This document shows, in pieces, positions 32,262 through 39,387 of a stretch of DNA of 64,000 bases. The notes beneath the pieces were generated by a model. That model was not told the DNA's origin and did not search any database. It saw only the letters and a program-made list of their open reading frames with translations. The DNA comes from Nocardioides oleivorans (GTDB lineage: Bacteria; Actinomycetota; Actinomycetes; Propionibacteriales; Nocardioidaceae): assembly GCF_004137255.1 (NCBI RefSeq), contig NZ_SDWT01000004.1, forward strand, positions 124,001 through 188,000, read 5' to 3'. A program made the translations under genes and the position numbers. How positions within the stretch are numbered: position 1 is the first letter of the stretch; every line of letters begins with the position of its first letter.

Positions 32262-32903
32262 GTGCTCATCTCCGACTCGCGGCAGGTCCTCTTCGTCCAC
32301 GTCCCCAAGACGGGTGGCGTGTCGGTCGAGGACACCGTGCGGGAGGCCTGCCCCGACGCCCGGAAGGCGCGTCCCGCGCTGGGCCGCCACGCGACGCTGG
32401 GCAAGATCCTCAAGCACGAGCCGCAGGTCGCCGACTACTGGAAGTTCGGCTTCGTCCGGAACCCCTGGGCGCGGATGGTGTCGTGGTACTCGATGATCTC
32501 GCAGTGGGACCGTCGCCACGGCCCCGCCAGCGGCAAGCCGCAGGACGTCAAGCACGGCTCGATGCGCGACGGCAACGAGATGTGGCGTGCGGCCGCGGCC
32601 TACGCCGACTTCAGCGAGTTCGTGATGCGCGGCACCGAGGAGCTCCCCCGCGTCGGCACCCCGCAGATCACCTACCTCCGGGCGCCGAAGTTCGACAGCC
32701 AGGTGGACTTCATCGGCCGCACGGAGAGCTTCGCCGACGACCTCCAGCGCGTGCAGGTCCAGCTCGGCCTCGAACCGTCGGTGCCGGTGCACAAGAACAA
32801 GTCGCGGCACGGGACCTACCACGACTACTTCACCGACGAGACCCGCAGGAAGATCGCAGAGGTCTACGCCGAGGACATCGACCTCTTCGGCTACACCTAC
32901 TGA
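32262..32903 (+). CDS. Sulfotransferase family protein (copy A)
   Basis: 213-residue protein of the PAPS-dependent sulfotransferase family 2 type. The 5'-phosphosulfate loop is FVHVPKTGGVSVED (residues about 11-24) and the 3'-phosphate motif is FGFVRNPWARMVSWYS near residue 64. It is a close paralogue of the gene at 33622: both start MLISD, share HGPASGKPQ and end with AEVYAxDxxxFGYT(Y/F). The two copies flank an oppositely oriented third sulfotransferase. The acceptor (glycolipid, peptide or small molecule) is unknown. The 3' end overlaps the convergent gene by 7 bp. Confidence 0.85.
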   Translation: MLISDSRQVLFVHVPKTGGVSVEDTVREACPDARKARPALGRHATLGKILKHEPQVADYWKFGFVRNPWARMVSWYSMISQWDRRHGPASGKPQDVKHGSMRDGNEMWRAAAAYADFSEFVMRGTEELPRVGTPQITYLRAPKFDSQVDFIGRTESFADDLQRVQVQLGLEPSVPVHKNKSRHGTYHDYFTDETRRKIAEVYAEDIDLFGYTY

Positions 32904-33589
32904 TCTGCCGGGCCCAGCACGGTCCCCCGGGCCCCTGCCCACTCGCCGGTCGCCTGCAGCCGGCGCCACACGTCGTACTCCGGGGCGAAGTGGGCCGCCA
33001 GCGCCTCCCGCGTCGCGAACGACAGCTCGCCCCGCTCGGCGCCGGACGCGTTGCGGCGCTCGAACTCCAGCGTCGCGCCCACCCGCTCGCTGAACCACGG
33101 CTCCCACACGTCCGGCCGGTCCACGCTGAAGACCCGGTCGACCGCGACCCCGCCCTGGGCGTGGATGAACTTCGACGGCCGGCCCTTCGGGACGGGCGCG
33201 TCGTCGTCACCGGCGAGGTAGTGCAGTGCGAAGTCCTCGAAGGTCATCTCGGCCGTCGACCGGCGGCTGTCCTCGCGCCCGCGGTAGCGCCACCACGACT
33301 CGAGCCAGGCGATCGGCTCACGGAACATCGTGACCAGCTCGTAGGACTCCCGCGGGTGACCCTGCTCGGCGAGCGCGTGCGCCTTCGTGTGCACGAAACC
33401 CCGCGCGGGCAGGTGCTTCTGGCCGGGTGGCGCGCTGACCGCCTCGGTGGCGTACGGCGCCAGCGTCCGCTCCAGGGTCGTGCTCGCGGTCTTCGGCAGC
33501 GCGAGCAGCACGAAGTCGCGGCCGGGACCGAGGCCGAGGAACGTCATCACGCGGCCGATCATCCCCCACAGCCCTCCGGTCGGCTGCAC
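32897..33589 (-). CDS. Sulfotransferase-like protein (copy B, divergent)
   Basis: 230 residues from GTG 33589, though ATG 33562 (MIGRVMTFLGLGPG) with GGAGGG upstream may be the real start. The nucleotide loop reads VLLALPKTASTTLERTL and the 3'-phosphate motif MFREPIAWLESWWRY, the pattern of the HPKT-less sulfotransferase subgroup. It lies between the two MLISD-type paralogues on the other strand but is not a close copy of them. No signal peptide. Acceptor unknown. Confidence 0.75.
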   Translation of the reverse strand: MQPTGGLWGMIGRVMTFLGLGPGRDFVLLALPKTASTTLERTLAPYATEAVSAPPGQKHLPARGFVHTKAHALAEQGHPRESYELVTMFREPIAWLESWWRYRGREDSRRSTAEMTFEDFALHYLAGDDDAPVPKGRPSKFIHAQGGVAVDRVFSVDRPDVWEPWFSERVGATLEFERRNASGAERGELSFATREALAAHFAPEYDVWRRLQATGEWAGARGTVLGPADQ

Positions 33590-33608
33590 CTGTCACAGGT
33601 GAGTGGGC

Positions 33609-33614
33609 TAGCCT
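33609..33614 (+). promoter_or_regulatory. -10 box (TAGCCT), leaderless start of sulfotransferase C
   Basis: TAGCCT, 7-nt spacer, GTG 33622. Confidence 0.6.
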
Positions 33615-33621
33615 CCCGCCC

Positions 33622-34263
33622 GTGCTGATCTCCGACGCCAGGCGCGCACTCTTCGTGCACGTGCCCAAGACGGGCGGCGTCTCGGTGGGGGTCGCCTTCG
33701 AGCGGTGCTGCCCCGATGCTCGGAGCAAGACGCCGGGCGTCCAGCCGCCGCTGGGTCGGCACGCTCCCTACGAGCGCATCCTCCGCGCCGAGCCGGACGT
33801 CGCCGCCTACTGGTCGTTCGGGTTCGTCCGCAACCCGTGGGCGCGGATGGTGTCGTGGTGGTCGATGATCGACGACTGGAACACCGCCCACGGACCGGCG
33901 AGCGGGAAGCCGCAGGAGACCGCGACGCGGATGCGTGGCAACGACATGTGGCGCGCGGCGGCGGCGTACTCCGGCTTCGAGGAGTTCGTGCTCCGCGGTC
34001 CCGACGAGCTGCCGCGGGTGGGGCGGCCCCAGGTCGACTACCTCCACGCCCCGGGTCGCGAGGTCGACTTCGTCGGCCGCACCGAGACCTTCGCGGAGGA
34101 CCTCGCCGCCGTCCAGCGGCACCTCGGCAGCGAGCCGGTCCACGTCCCGCACCGCAACAGGTCGGACCACGGCAGCTATCGCGGCTACTACACCGACGCG
34201 ACCCGCGACCGGGTGGCCGAGGTGTACGCCGCCGACCTCGAGGCGTTCGGCTACACGTTCTGA
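33622..34263 (+). CDS. Sulfotransferase family protein (copy C)
   Basis: 213-residue paralogue of the gene at 32262 with identical length. Motifs: FVHVPKTGGVSVG, FGFVRNPWARMVSWWS, HGPASGKPQE, MWRAAAAYSGFEEFV and the C-terminal AEVYAADLEAFGYTF. The duplication includes the leaderless promoter layout (TAGCCT-N7-GTG here, TAGTCT-N6-GTG there). The sequence between the copies is occupied by copy B, so the locus looks like a duplication with an inserted or inverted neighbour. Acceptor unknown. Confidence 0.85.
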   Translation: MLISDARRALFVHVPKTGGVSVGVAFERCCPDARSKTPGVQPPLGRHAPYERILRAEPDVAAYWSFGFVRNPWARMVSWWSMIDDWNTAHGPASGKPQETATRMRGNDMWRAAAAYSGFEEFVLRGPDELPRVGRPQVDYLHAPGREVDFVGRTETFAEDLAAVQRHLGSEPVHVPHRNRSDHGSYRGYYTDATRDRVAEVYAADLEAFGYTF

Positions 34264-34301
34264 CCTTCCCTGGAGGCTCCCGGCCTGCCACTGTTCGGTC
34301 C

Positions 34302-35057
34302 GTGGACGTACTCGACTCCTGGACCCGCTCCGAGCACACCGCCGACGTCGCCGGGAGGCCGACGACGCACCCCGTCCACCGCAAGGGCAGCGGCCCCGGT
34401 GTGGTCGTCGTGCACGAGATGCCGGGCCTCACCGCCGGCGTCGTCCGCTTCGGCGAGGAGCTCGTGGAGGCCGGCTACACCGTGCTCCTGCCGCACCTCT
34501 TCGGGCCGGTCGGCCGGGAGTTCAGCAACGGGGACGTCGCCCGCGCCTTCCCGAAGGTCTGCATCAGCCGCGAGTTCACCAAGCTCCGGCGCGGCGTGAC
34601 CACACCCGTCGCCGGCTGGCTCCGCTCGCTCGCCCGCCAGCTCCACGACGAGCTCGGCGGTCCCGGCGTCGGAGCGCTCGGCATGTGCTTCACCGGGGGC
34701 TTCGCGCTCGCGATGATGGTCGACGACAGCACGGTCGCCCCTGTCGTGTGCCAGCCCAGCACCCCGTTCGTCCCGGGTGCCAAGCGTGGGGCGGACCTCA
34801 ACCTCTCCCCCGCCGACGCGGACGTCGTACGCCGCCGGGCCGGCGAGGGCTGCCAGGTCCTCGGCATCCGCTACGCCTCCGACCCGCTCCCCGGCACCCG
34901 CTTCGACACCCTGACCTCGCTCATCGGCGACGCCTTCATCCGCGTCGAGCTCGACGGCCAGGGCCACTCGACCGTCACCGAGCAGCGCTCGCAGGTCGCC
35001 GTCGACGCCGTGCTGGAGTTCTTCGCCGACAGGCTCCACGCGCCGGCCCGCAGCTGA
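34302..35057 (+). CDS. Dienelactone hydrolase family protein
   Basis: 251-residue alpha/beta hydrolase of the DLH family. The early strand GVVVVHEMPGLTAGVVRF gives the oxyanion region, the nucleophile is the Cys in LGMCFTGGFALAM (DLH-type GxCxGG), and the His is in DGQGHSTVTE; an Asp in IRYASDPLPG may complete the triad. GTG 34302 (VDVLDSWTRSEH) is the first reasonable start after the upstream stop, with CACTGT 7 nt before it. No aromatic degradation genes are adjacent, so the substrate is open. Confidence 0.85.
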   Translation: MDVLDSWTRSEHTADVAGRPTTHPVHRKGSGPGVVVVHEMPGLTAGVVRFGEELVEAGYTVLLPHLFGPVGREFSNGDVARAFPKVCISREFTKLRRGVTTPVAGWLRSLARQLHDELGGPGVGALGMCFTGGFALAMMVDDSTVAPVVCQPSTPFVPGAKRGADLNLSPADADVVRRRAGEGCQVLGIRYASDPLPGTRFDTLTSLIGDAFIRVELDGQGHSTVTEQRSQVAVDAVLEFFADRLHAPARS

Positions 35058-35069
35058 CGGAGCCGCTCG

Positions 35070-35855
35070 TCAGGGACCGGCGCGCACCAGGCGTCGTACG
35101 TCGTCCAGGTCGAGGTCGTAGGGCCCGACGCGGGTCAGCACCCACGACGCACCCGCGTCCAGCCAGGGAGCGGGGTCCTGGTCGGGCTGGAGGTCGACGA
35201 CGACGTCGAACCGGTCGCGCGGCTCGTGCTCAGCCAGGTCTGCGGTCACCCGATCGAGGTCTCCCGGTCCGTCGAGACCGATGACGAAGAACCCGTCGTG
35301 GCGAGCCGCGCGCCGCAGGGGCGCGGCGTTCGGGAAGCGCCCGCCGATCCAGATCGGCACCTCCGGCGCCGGCAGGAACCTCGCCTCGCGCGCGGCGTAG
35401 TGGTCACCGTCGTGGTCCACCGGATCGCCGCTGAGGAGGCCGGTGAGCACCTCGAGACCCTCGTCCAGCATCCGCCCACGGATCTTCGGGTCCGGCTCGT
35501 CGCCGTAGGCGCTGAGCTCGCCCACCCAGTCGTCGCCGAGCCCCAGGCCGAGGACGAAGCGGCCCCCGGACAGGACGCCCAGGCTGGCCACCTGACGGGC
35601 GAGCACCTGCGGACGCCGCCGGGCCAGGGGCGTCACCATCGGACCGAGCAGCATCCGCTCGGTGCGCATCGCCACCGCCGCGCAGCAGGTCCAGACGTCC
35701 GCGATCGCGGTCACCCGGTCGCCGTACTGCAGGTGGTCCCAGACGAAGAAGCCCTCCCAGCCGGCCTCCTCGGCCTCGGCGGCGAGGTCCCCGACGACGC
35801 GCGGGTCGGCGAGGGCGTCGAAGGGGGCGACGAAGAGTCCGCGGCGTGCAGGCAT
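35070..35855 (-). CDS. LLM-class (F420- or FMN-dependent) oxidoreductase
   Basis: 261-residue luciferase-like TIM-barrel oxidoreductase. Family features: AEEAGWEGFFVWDHLQYG, the RRRPQVLARQVASLGVLSGGRFVLGLGLG core (quoted ends RRRPQVLARQ and GGRFVLGLGLG) and the PIWIGGRFPNAAPLRRAARHDGFF region near the cofactor phosphate site. ATG 35855 follows CATGAT by 6 nt. The gene is divergent from the nuclease at 35890, and the two starts are 34 bp apart. Substrate unknown. Confidence 0.85.
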   Translation of the reverse strand: MPARRGLFVAPFDALADPRVVGDLAAEAEEAGWEGFFVWDHLQYGDRVTAIADVWTCCAAVAMRTERMLLGPMVTPLARRRPQVLARQVASLGVLSGGRFVLGLGLGDDWVGELSAYGDEPDPKIRGRMLDEGLEVLTGLLSGDPVDHDGDHYAAREARFLPAPEVPIWIGGRFPNAAPLRRAARHDGFFVIGLDGPGDLDRVTADLAEHEPRDRFDVVVDLQPDQDPAPWLDAGASWVLTRVGPYDLDLDDVRRLVRAGP

Positions 35856-35861
35856 GGCCTG

Positions 35862-35883
35862 ATCATGCCGTGGGGCGCACACT
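35862..35883. promoter_or_regulatory. Back-to-back -10 boxes for LLM oxidoreductase (-) and nuclease (+)
   Basis: CATGAT on the minus strand (35862-35867) lies 6 nt before ATG 35855; CACACT on the plus strand (35878-35883) lies 6 nt before ATG 35890. Both are C-first variants of the TANNNT box, so each is weaker support than the TAG types. Confidence 0.35.
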
Positions 35884-35889
35884 CGGGAC

Positions 35890-36681
35890 ATGGCAGTGCT
35901 CGCCTACGACCCGGCGTTCCTCGGTGCGCCGCTGGCCGCCCCGCAGTCGCCGGACGAGGGCGCCCTGCTCGACTACGCCCACTTCACGCTCCAGATGCAC
36001 CCCGGACGCCGGCTCGCGGCATGGGTGGCGTGGAACATCGACGGGCTCCGGCTCTTCCCGGGCGACAGCATCAGCCGCTCGGGCGAGGACTTCCGGCTCG
36101 ACCCGCGGATCCCGGCGGACACGCAGACGGGCGAGGCGGCCTACGTCGGCAACGACCTCGACCGCGGTCACGTGGCGCGCCGGTCGGACCTGCTGTGGGG
36201 CACGCTCGAGGAGGCGAGGGCGGCCAACCACGACTCGTTCTTCTTCACCAACATCACTCCGCAGCACCAGGACTTCAACCAGTCCGGACGGGGCGGGGTG
36301 TGGGGCCTGCTGGAGAACGCCGTGCTCGCCCAGGAGGGCCTCGAGGACCGGCGGCTCACGCTCTTCGCGGGCCCGGTGCTCGCCGAGTCCGACCCGCTCT
36401 ACCGTGACCTGGTGCAGCTGCCCCGCGAGCACTGGAAGGTGGTCGTCTACCGCATCGACGGCGACCTGCGGGCGAAGTGCTTCGTGCTGACCCAGGACCT
36501 CGACGGGATCGAGTCGGTCGACTTCCTCGACGAGTTCGACACCTGGCTGGTGCCGCTCGACCTGCTCGAGGGCAAGACCGGGCTCACGTTCCCGAGCCTG
36601 CGCGCGCTCACCGAGCCCGACGAGCTCCGCGAGGCGCTGCCACCGGTCCTGGTCACCGACCCCGAGCAGGTCGCCTGGTAG
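35890..36681 (+). CDS. DNA/RNA non-specific endonuclease (NUC1/EndoG-like)
   Basis: 263-residue member of the beta-beta-alpha-metal nuclease family. The catalytic motif is DRGHVARRSDL (the DRGH His is the general base) and the metal Asn lies in FFTNITPQHQDFNQSG. Family members are usually secreted, but this protein starts MAVLAYDPAFLGAPL and has no signal peptide or membrane segment, and no immunity-like or secretion gene is adjacent. It may act in the cytoplasm, be exported by another route, or be a toxin whose control is elsewhere. Confidence 0.88.
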   Translation: MAVLAYDPAFLGAPLAAPQSPDEGALLDYAHFTLQMHPGRRLAAWVAWNIDGLRLFPGDSISRSGEDFRLDPRIPADTQTGEAAYVGNDLDRGHVARRSDLLWGTLEEARAANHDSFFFTNITPQHQDFNQSGRGGVWGLLENAVLAQEGLEDRRLTLFAGPVLAESDPLYRDLVQLPREHWKVVVYRIDGDLRAKCFVLTQDLDGIESVDFLDEFDTWLVPLDLLEGKTGLTFPSLRALTEPDELREALPPVLVTDPEQVAW

Positions 36682-36687
36682 CCAGGG

Positions 36688-37710
36688 TCAGGACAGGTCG
36701 ACCACCACGACGGTGTGGTTGTCCGGCTCCCCTGCCGACGCGACCGCGTCGGCCACGGCCTCGGCCACCTCCTGCGGGGGCGAGGACGCGAGCAGCAGCG
36801 GTGCGAGGTCGTCGACGGTCGCGTGCACGCCGTCGGTCGTCAGCACGAGCCGGTCCCCGGCCCGCAGCGGTACGTCGACCCGGTCCGGCACGATGCCCGG
36901 CACGACCGCGCGGTTGAGCAGGCTGCGGTGCGCGTGGGAGCGGGCCTCGTCGAGGGTGAGCTGGCCCGACTCGATCAGTGCCGCCACCACGGTGTGGTCG
37001 TGGGTGAGCTGCTCGACCGCACCGTCGCGGACCAGCCACACGCGACCGTCGCCCACGTGGAGCACGCGAGCGGTGCTTGCCTCGATCGTCACCGCGGTCA
37101 GGGTGGTGCCCGACGTGGGTGCGTCCGGCAGGGCCTCGCCGAGGTCCGAGGCGATCTCGGCGATCGCGCCGTCGAACCCGTCGGCGGCGTAGGCGGCCAG
37201 GACGGCTGCCGCGAGGTCGTCGCGGGCGCCGAACCCGTCGGCGACCGCGACGAGACCGGGGGTCGCGAGCAGCGCGTCCTGCTGCCGCTCTCGTCCTCCG
37301 GTCCGGTGGCTGGTGCCGATCCGGGTGTGCAGGGTGTCGGTCGTGGTGCTCATGGCTGGTGCCTCGTTCCTCATCTGCTGGACGAGGGTGGTGACGACGT
37401 CGCGCCGGGTCGCCGTGTCGTGCTCGACCTGGCGCCAGTAGGCCTCGACCTCGCGCGCCGCACCGGCGGGCGAGGCGTCGAGGACCTTCTCGATCCGGGC
37501 GAGCGGCATCCCGACGAGCCGGAGCGTCGCGACCAGTCGCGCCCGCTCGAGCTGCACCGTGGCGTAGCGCCGGTAGCCCGAGTGCGGGTCGACCTGCACG
37601 GGCAGCAACAGCCCCAGGTCGTCGTACAGCCGCAGCGCCCTCGGCGTCAGCCCCGCCTCGCGGGCGAAGTCGCCGATGGTGAGCAGCTCACTCGTCCGGT
37701 CGTCGGTCAT
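36688..37710 (-). CDS. MerR-family regulator fused to a PP2C-type Ser/Thr phosphatase
   Basis: 340-residue one-chain protein. Residues about 8-75 are a MerR winged helix (LLTIGDFAREAGLTPRALRLYDDLGLL, quoted ends LLTIGDFAREAG and LRLYDDLGLL; YRRYATVQLERARLVATLR), then a coiled dimerisation helix to about 115. From about 130 to the end it is a PP2C/SpoIIE-like phosphatase: RERQQDALL, LVAVADGFGARDDLAAAV, SGTTLTAVTI, VLHVGDGRVWLVRDG, LVLTTDGVHATV and EPDNHTVVVVDL, keeping the metal Asp residues. ATG 37710 has GGAGG 9 nt upstream. A MerR-type operator lies upstream of its promoter. Confidence 0.88.
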   Translation of the reverse strand: MTDDRTSELLTIGDFAREAGLTPRALRLYDDLGLLLPVQVDPHSGYRRYATVQLERARLVATLRLVGMPLARIEKVLDASPAGAAREVEAYWRQVEHDTATRRDVVTTLVQQMRNEAPAMSTTTDTLHTRIGTSHRTGGRERQQDALLATPGLVAVADGFGARDDLAAAVLAAYAADGFDGAIAEIASDLGEALPDAPTSGTTLTAVTIEASTARVLHVGDGRVWLVRDGAVEQLTHDHTVVAALIESGQLTLDEARSHAHRSLLNRAVVPGIVPDRVDVPLRAGDRLVLTTDGVHATVDDLAPLLLASSPPQEVAEAVADAVASAGEPDNHTVVVVDLS

Positions 37711-37724
37711 CGTCCCCATCCTCC

Positions 37725-37741
37725 CCGGTGACGGTCACCGG
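37725..37741. promoter_or_regulatory. Palindrome CCGGTGAC-G-GTCACCGG upstream of the MerR-PP2C gene
   Basis: Perfect inverted repeat of 8-bp arms around one base, 15 bp before ATG 37710, inside the expected leader. Could be an operator or a leader hairpin. Confidence 0.5.
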
Positions 37742-37748
37742 TGCGACG

Positions 37749-37779
37749 ACCGTGGGCGTTGCCGCAGGGGCAAGGTCAA
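37749..37779 (-). promoter_or_regulatory. MerR-type promoter/operator of the MerR-PP2C gene
   Basis: On the minus strand TTGACC (37774-37779) is a -35, followed by a 19-bp spacer containing the dyad TTGCC-CCTGC-GGCAA (37759-37773), then CACGGT (37749-37754) as a weak -10. A long 19-bp spacer with a centred dyad is the MerR-family hallmark and points to autoregulation. Confidence 0.6.
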
Positions 37780-37782
37780 GCA

Positions 37783-37825
37783 CCCTCGTACCCGGGTACC
37801 GACCACCGGCACCCAGGTACGAGGG
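37783..37825. repeat. Inverted repeat CCCTCGTACC / GGTACGAGGG in the divergent intergenic region
   Basis: Perfect 10-bp arms at 37783-37792 and 37816-37825, separated by 23 bp that contain a further GTACCCGGGTAC palindrome. It lies between the MerR-PP2C promoter and the DUF6518-like gene start at 37864, so it may be a second regulator site or cruciform. Confidence 0.6.
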
Positions 37826-37863
37826 ACACCGGGCGCCGGGGTCCGAGCGGTGAGGATGGAGCC

Positions 37864-38457
37864 ATGACGCACCTCCGCCATGCCGTTGCCGTGATCGCCG
37901 CCAGCCTCCTGCTCGGCGGCCTGACGTCGTGGGCGCAGGGCTTCCTGCCCGCGGAGGTGTCGTCGTTCGCGAACTCCTCGTCCGGCTGGACGATCCTCAC
38001 CGCCCTGCTCGTCGCAGCGGTGCGGCCCTCGATCGGCTGGGGCGCGGTGCTGGGCGTGGTCTCGTTCGTGGCGCTCGTCCTGGGCTTCACCGTCGTGCAC
38101 GAGCTGCGCGGCTACCCCTACGACCCGCTCTTCTGGAGCCTGGTCGGTGTCGTCGCCGGACCGTTCGTCGGCGCGGCCGCGGCAGCCGTGGTCGGGAGGC
38201 ACCGGATCCGGGCGGCCGTCGGCGCCGGCTCGCTGGCGGGCGTGCTGGTCGCGGACGGGATCTACGGGTTGACGGTCGTCGCCGCCTCCACCAGCCCGGT
38301 CTACTGGGTCCTCTGCCTGGTCCTCGGCGTCGCCCTCGTCGTGGCGACGGCCGTCCGGTTGCGCACCCTCCCCGCGGTCCTGGCCGTGCTCGGCACGGCA
38401 GCGGTGGCCACCGGCGTGCTCAGCGCGGGCTACGCCGTGCTGAACGGGATCTACTGA
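37864..38457 (+). CDS. Integral membrane protein, DUF6518-like
   Basis: 197-residue protein with about six membrane helices: VAVIAASLLLGGLTSWAQGF, ILTALLVAAVRPSIGWGAVL, VSFVALVLGFTVVH, FWSLVGVVAGPFVGAAAAAV and further C-terminal segments. The ASLLLGGLTSWAQG...FANSSSGWTILT opening resembles the actinobacterial DUF6518 family. ATG 37864 has GGAG close upstream and GAGGAT 6 nt before it. It is divergent from MerR-PP2C and shares the palindrome-rich region, so it is a plausible target of that regulator. Function unknown. Confidence 0.6.
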   Translation: MTHLRHAVAVIAASLLLGGLTSWAQGFLPAEVSSFANSSSGWTILTALLVAAVRPSIGWGAVLGVVSFVALVLGFTVVHELRGYPYDPLFWSLVGVVAGPFVGAAAAAVVGRHRIRAAVGAGSLAGVLVADGIYGLTVVAASTSPVYWVLCLVLGVALVVATAVRLRTLPAVLAVLGTAAVATGVLSAGYAVLNGIY

Positions 38458-38461
38458 CGCC

Positions 38462-39349
38462 TCAGAGCGAGGCGATCAGTCGCCGGACCGTTCCGAGGGA
38501 TCCGCGGGCGATCTCCGGCGCCGTGTCGCGGTAGTAGGTCAGCGCGCTGATCGAGGGCGCGAGCGCGAAGCCGCGCGCCCGGCGGTAGGCCGCCTCGTCG
38601 AGGCCGACCTCGGCGCGGTAGAGCTCGGCGACCGACGCCGGGAGGTAGCCCCACATGGCGTTGAGCTCGATGGCCGGGTCGCCCCGACCCGCCGCGCCCC
38701 AGTCGATCACCGCGGCCAGGCGCCCGTCGCGCACCAGCAGGTTGCCCTCGTGCAGGTCGCCGTGGAACCAGCGCGGCTCGCCGTCGTACGACGGTGCGGC
38801 GAGGGCGTCGGCCCACACCGCGAGCACCGCGTCCCGGTCCACGAGCGCCGGGTCGGCCCTGGCCGTCCACTCCTGCACCCAGTCGTCGAGCCGGTCGACC
38901 GGGGCGCCGCGCCCCTCGGTCTTCACCGGACCGTCGAGCGGCGGCACCTCGCGACAGGCGCGCACGAACGACGCCAGCGAGACCGCCCACTCCTCGGAGT
39001 CGAAGGTCTGCTCGGTCGGCGTGTCACCGACGATCCAGGGCACGACCGTCCAGTGCCACGGGTATCCCTCCCCCGGCTCGCCGAGCGCGACGGGGGCCGG
39101 GATCGGCAGGGGCAGGTGCGGCGCGAGGCGGGGCAGCCACGCGTGCTCGGTGAGCGCCGAGTCGGCGGCCCAGTGGATCCGGGGCATCCGCACGAGCAGG
39201 TCGTCCCCGAGCCGGAAGAGCTGGTTGTCCGTCCCCACCGGAGGCATCCGCCGCAGCGGCAGCGACGCCCAGTCGGGGAGCTGCGCGGCGACGAGACGGC
39301 GCACGGTCCCGTCGTCGATGGCGATCTCGTCGGCATGCATCCCGGTCAT
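38462..39349 (-). CDS. Aminoglycoside phosphotransferase (APH)-like kinase
   Basis: 295-residue APH/ChoK-fold kinase. The catalytic loop is WFHGDLHEGNLLV (HGDxxxxN) and the metal motif VIDWGAAGRGDPAIEL. The N-lobe has VGTDNQLFRLGDDLLVRMPR with the ATP Lys replaced by Arg in LVRMP, as in many APH-like proteins of actinobacteria. Such genes are common and usually not real resistance determinants. ATG 39349 follows TAACCT by 8 nt. It is divergent from the esterase at 39388. Confidence 0.85.
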   Translation of the reverse strand: MTGMHADEIAIDDGTVRRLVAAQLPDWASLPLRRMPPVGTDNQLFRLGDDLLVRMPRIHWAADSALTEHAWLPRLAPHLPLPIPAPVALGEPGEGYPWHWTVVPWIVGDTPTEQTFDSEEWAVSLASFVRACREVPPLDGPVKTEGRGAPVDRLDDWVQEWTARADPALVDRDAVLAVWADALAAPSYDGEPRWFHGDLHEGNLLVRDGRLAAVIDWGAAGRGDPAIELNAMWGYLPASVAELYRAEVGLDEAAYRRARGFALAPSISALTYYRDTAPEIARGSLGTVRRLIASL

Positions 39350-39357
39350 CGGGCACG

Positions 39358-39363
39358 AGGTTA
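39358..39363 (-). promoter_or_regulatory. -10 box (TAACCT) for APH-like gene
   Basis: TAACCT on the minus strand with an 8-nt spacer to ATG 39349. It lies 11 bp from the divergent esterase -10 box. Confidence 0.4.
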
Positions 39364-39374
39364 GTACCGGCGAG

Positions 39375-39380
39375 TAGATT
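39375..39380 (+). promoter_or_regulatory. -10 box (TAGATT), leaderless start of esterase
   Basis: TAGATT, 7-nt spacer, GTG 39388. Confidence 0.6.
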
Positions 39381-39387
39381 TGGTCGC

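Noticed and set aside
32262..36681. Genomic island or prophage around the sulfotransferase and nuclease genes
   Set aside because: No integrase, transposase, tRNA attachment site or shift in base composition is visible; promoters are of the same leaderless type as housekeeping genes.
38462..39349. Genuine aminoglycoside-resistance gene
   Set aside because: APH-fold proteins are abundant in actinobacteria and this one has no close resistance signature or mobile context; annotated only as APH-like.
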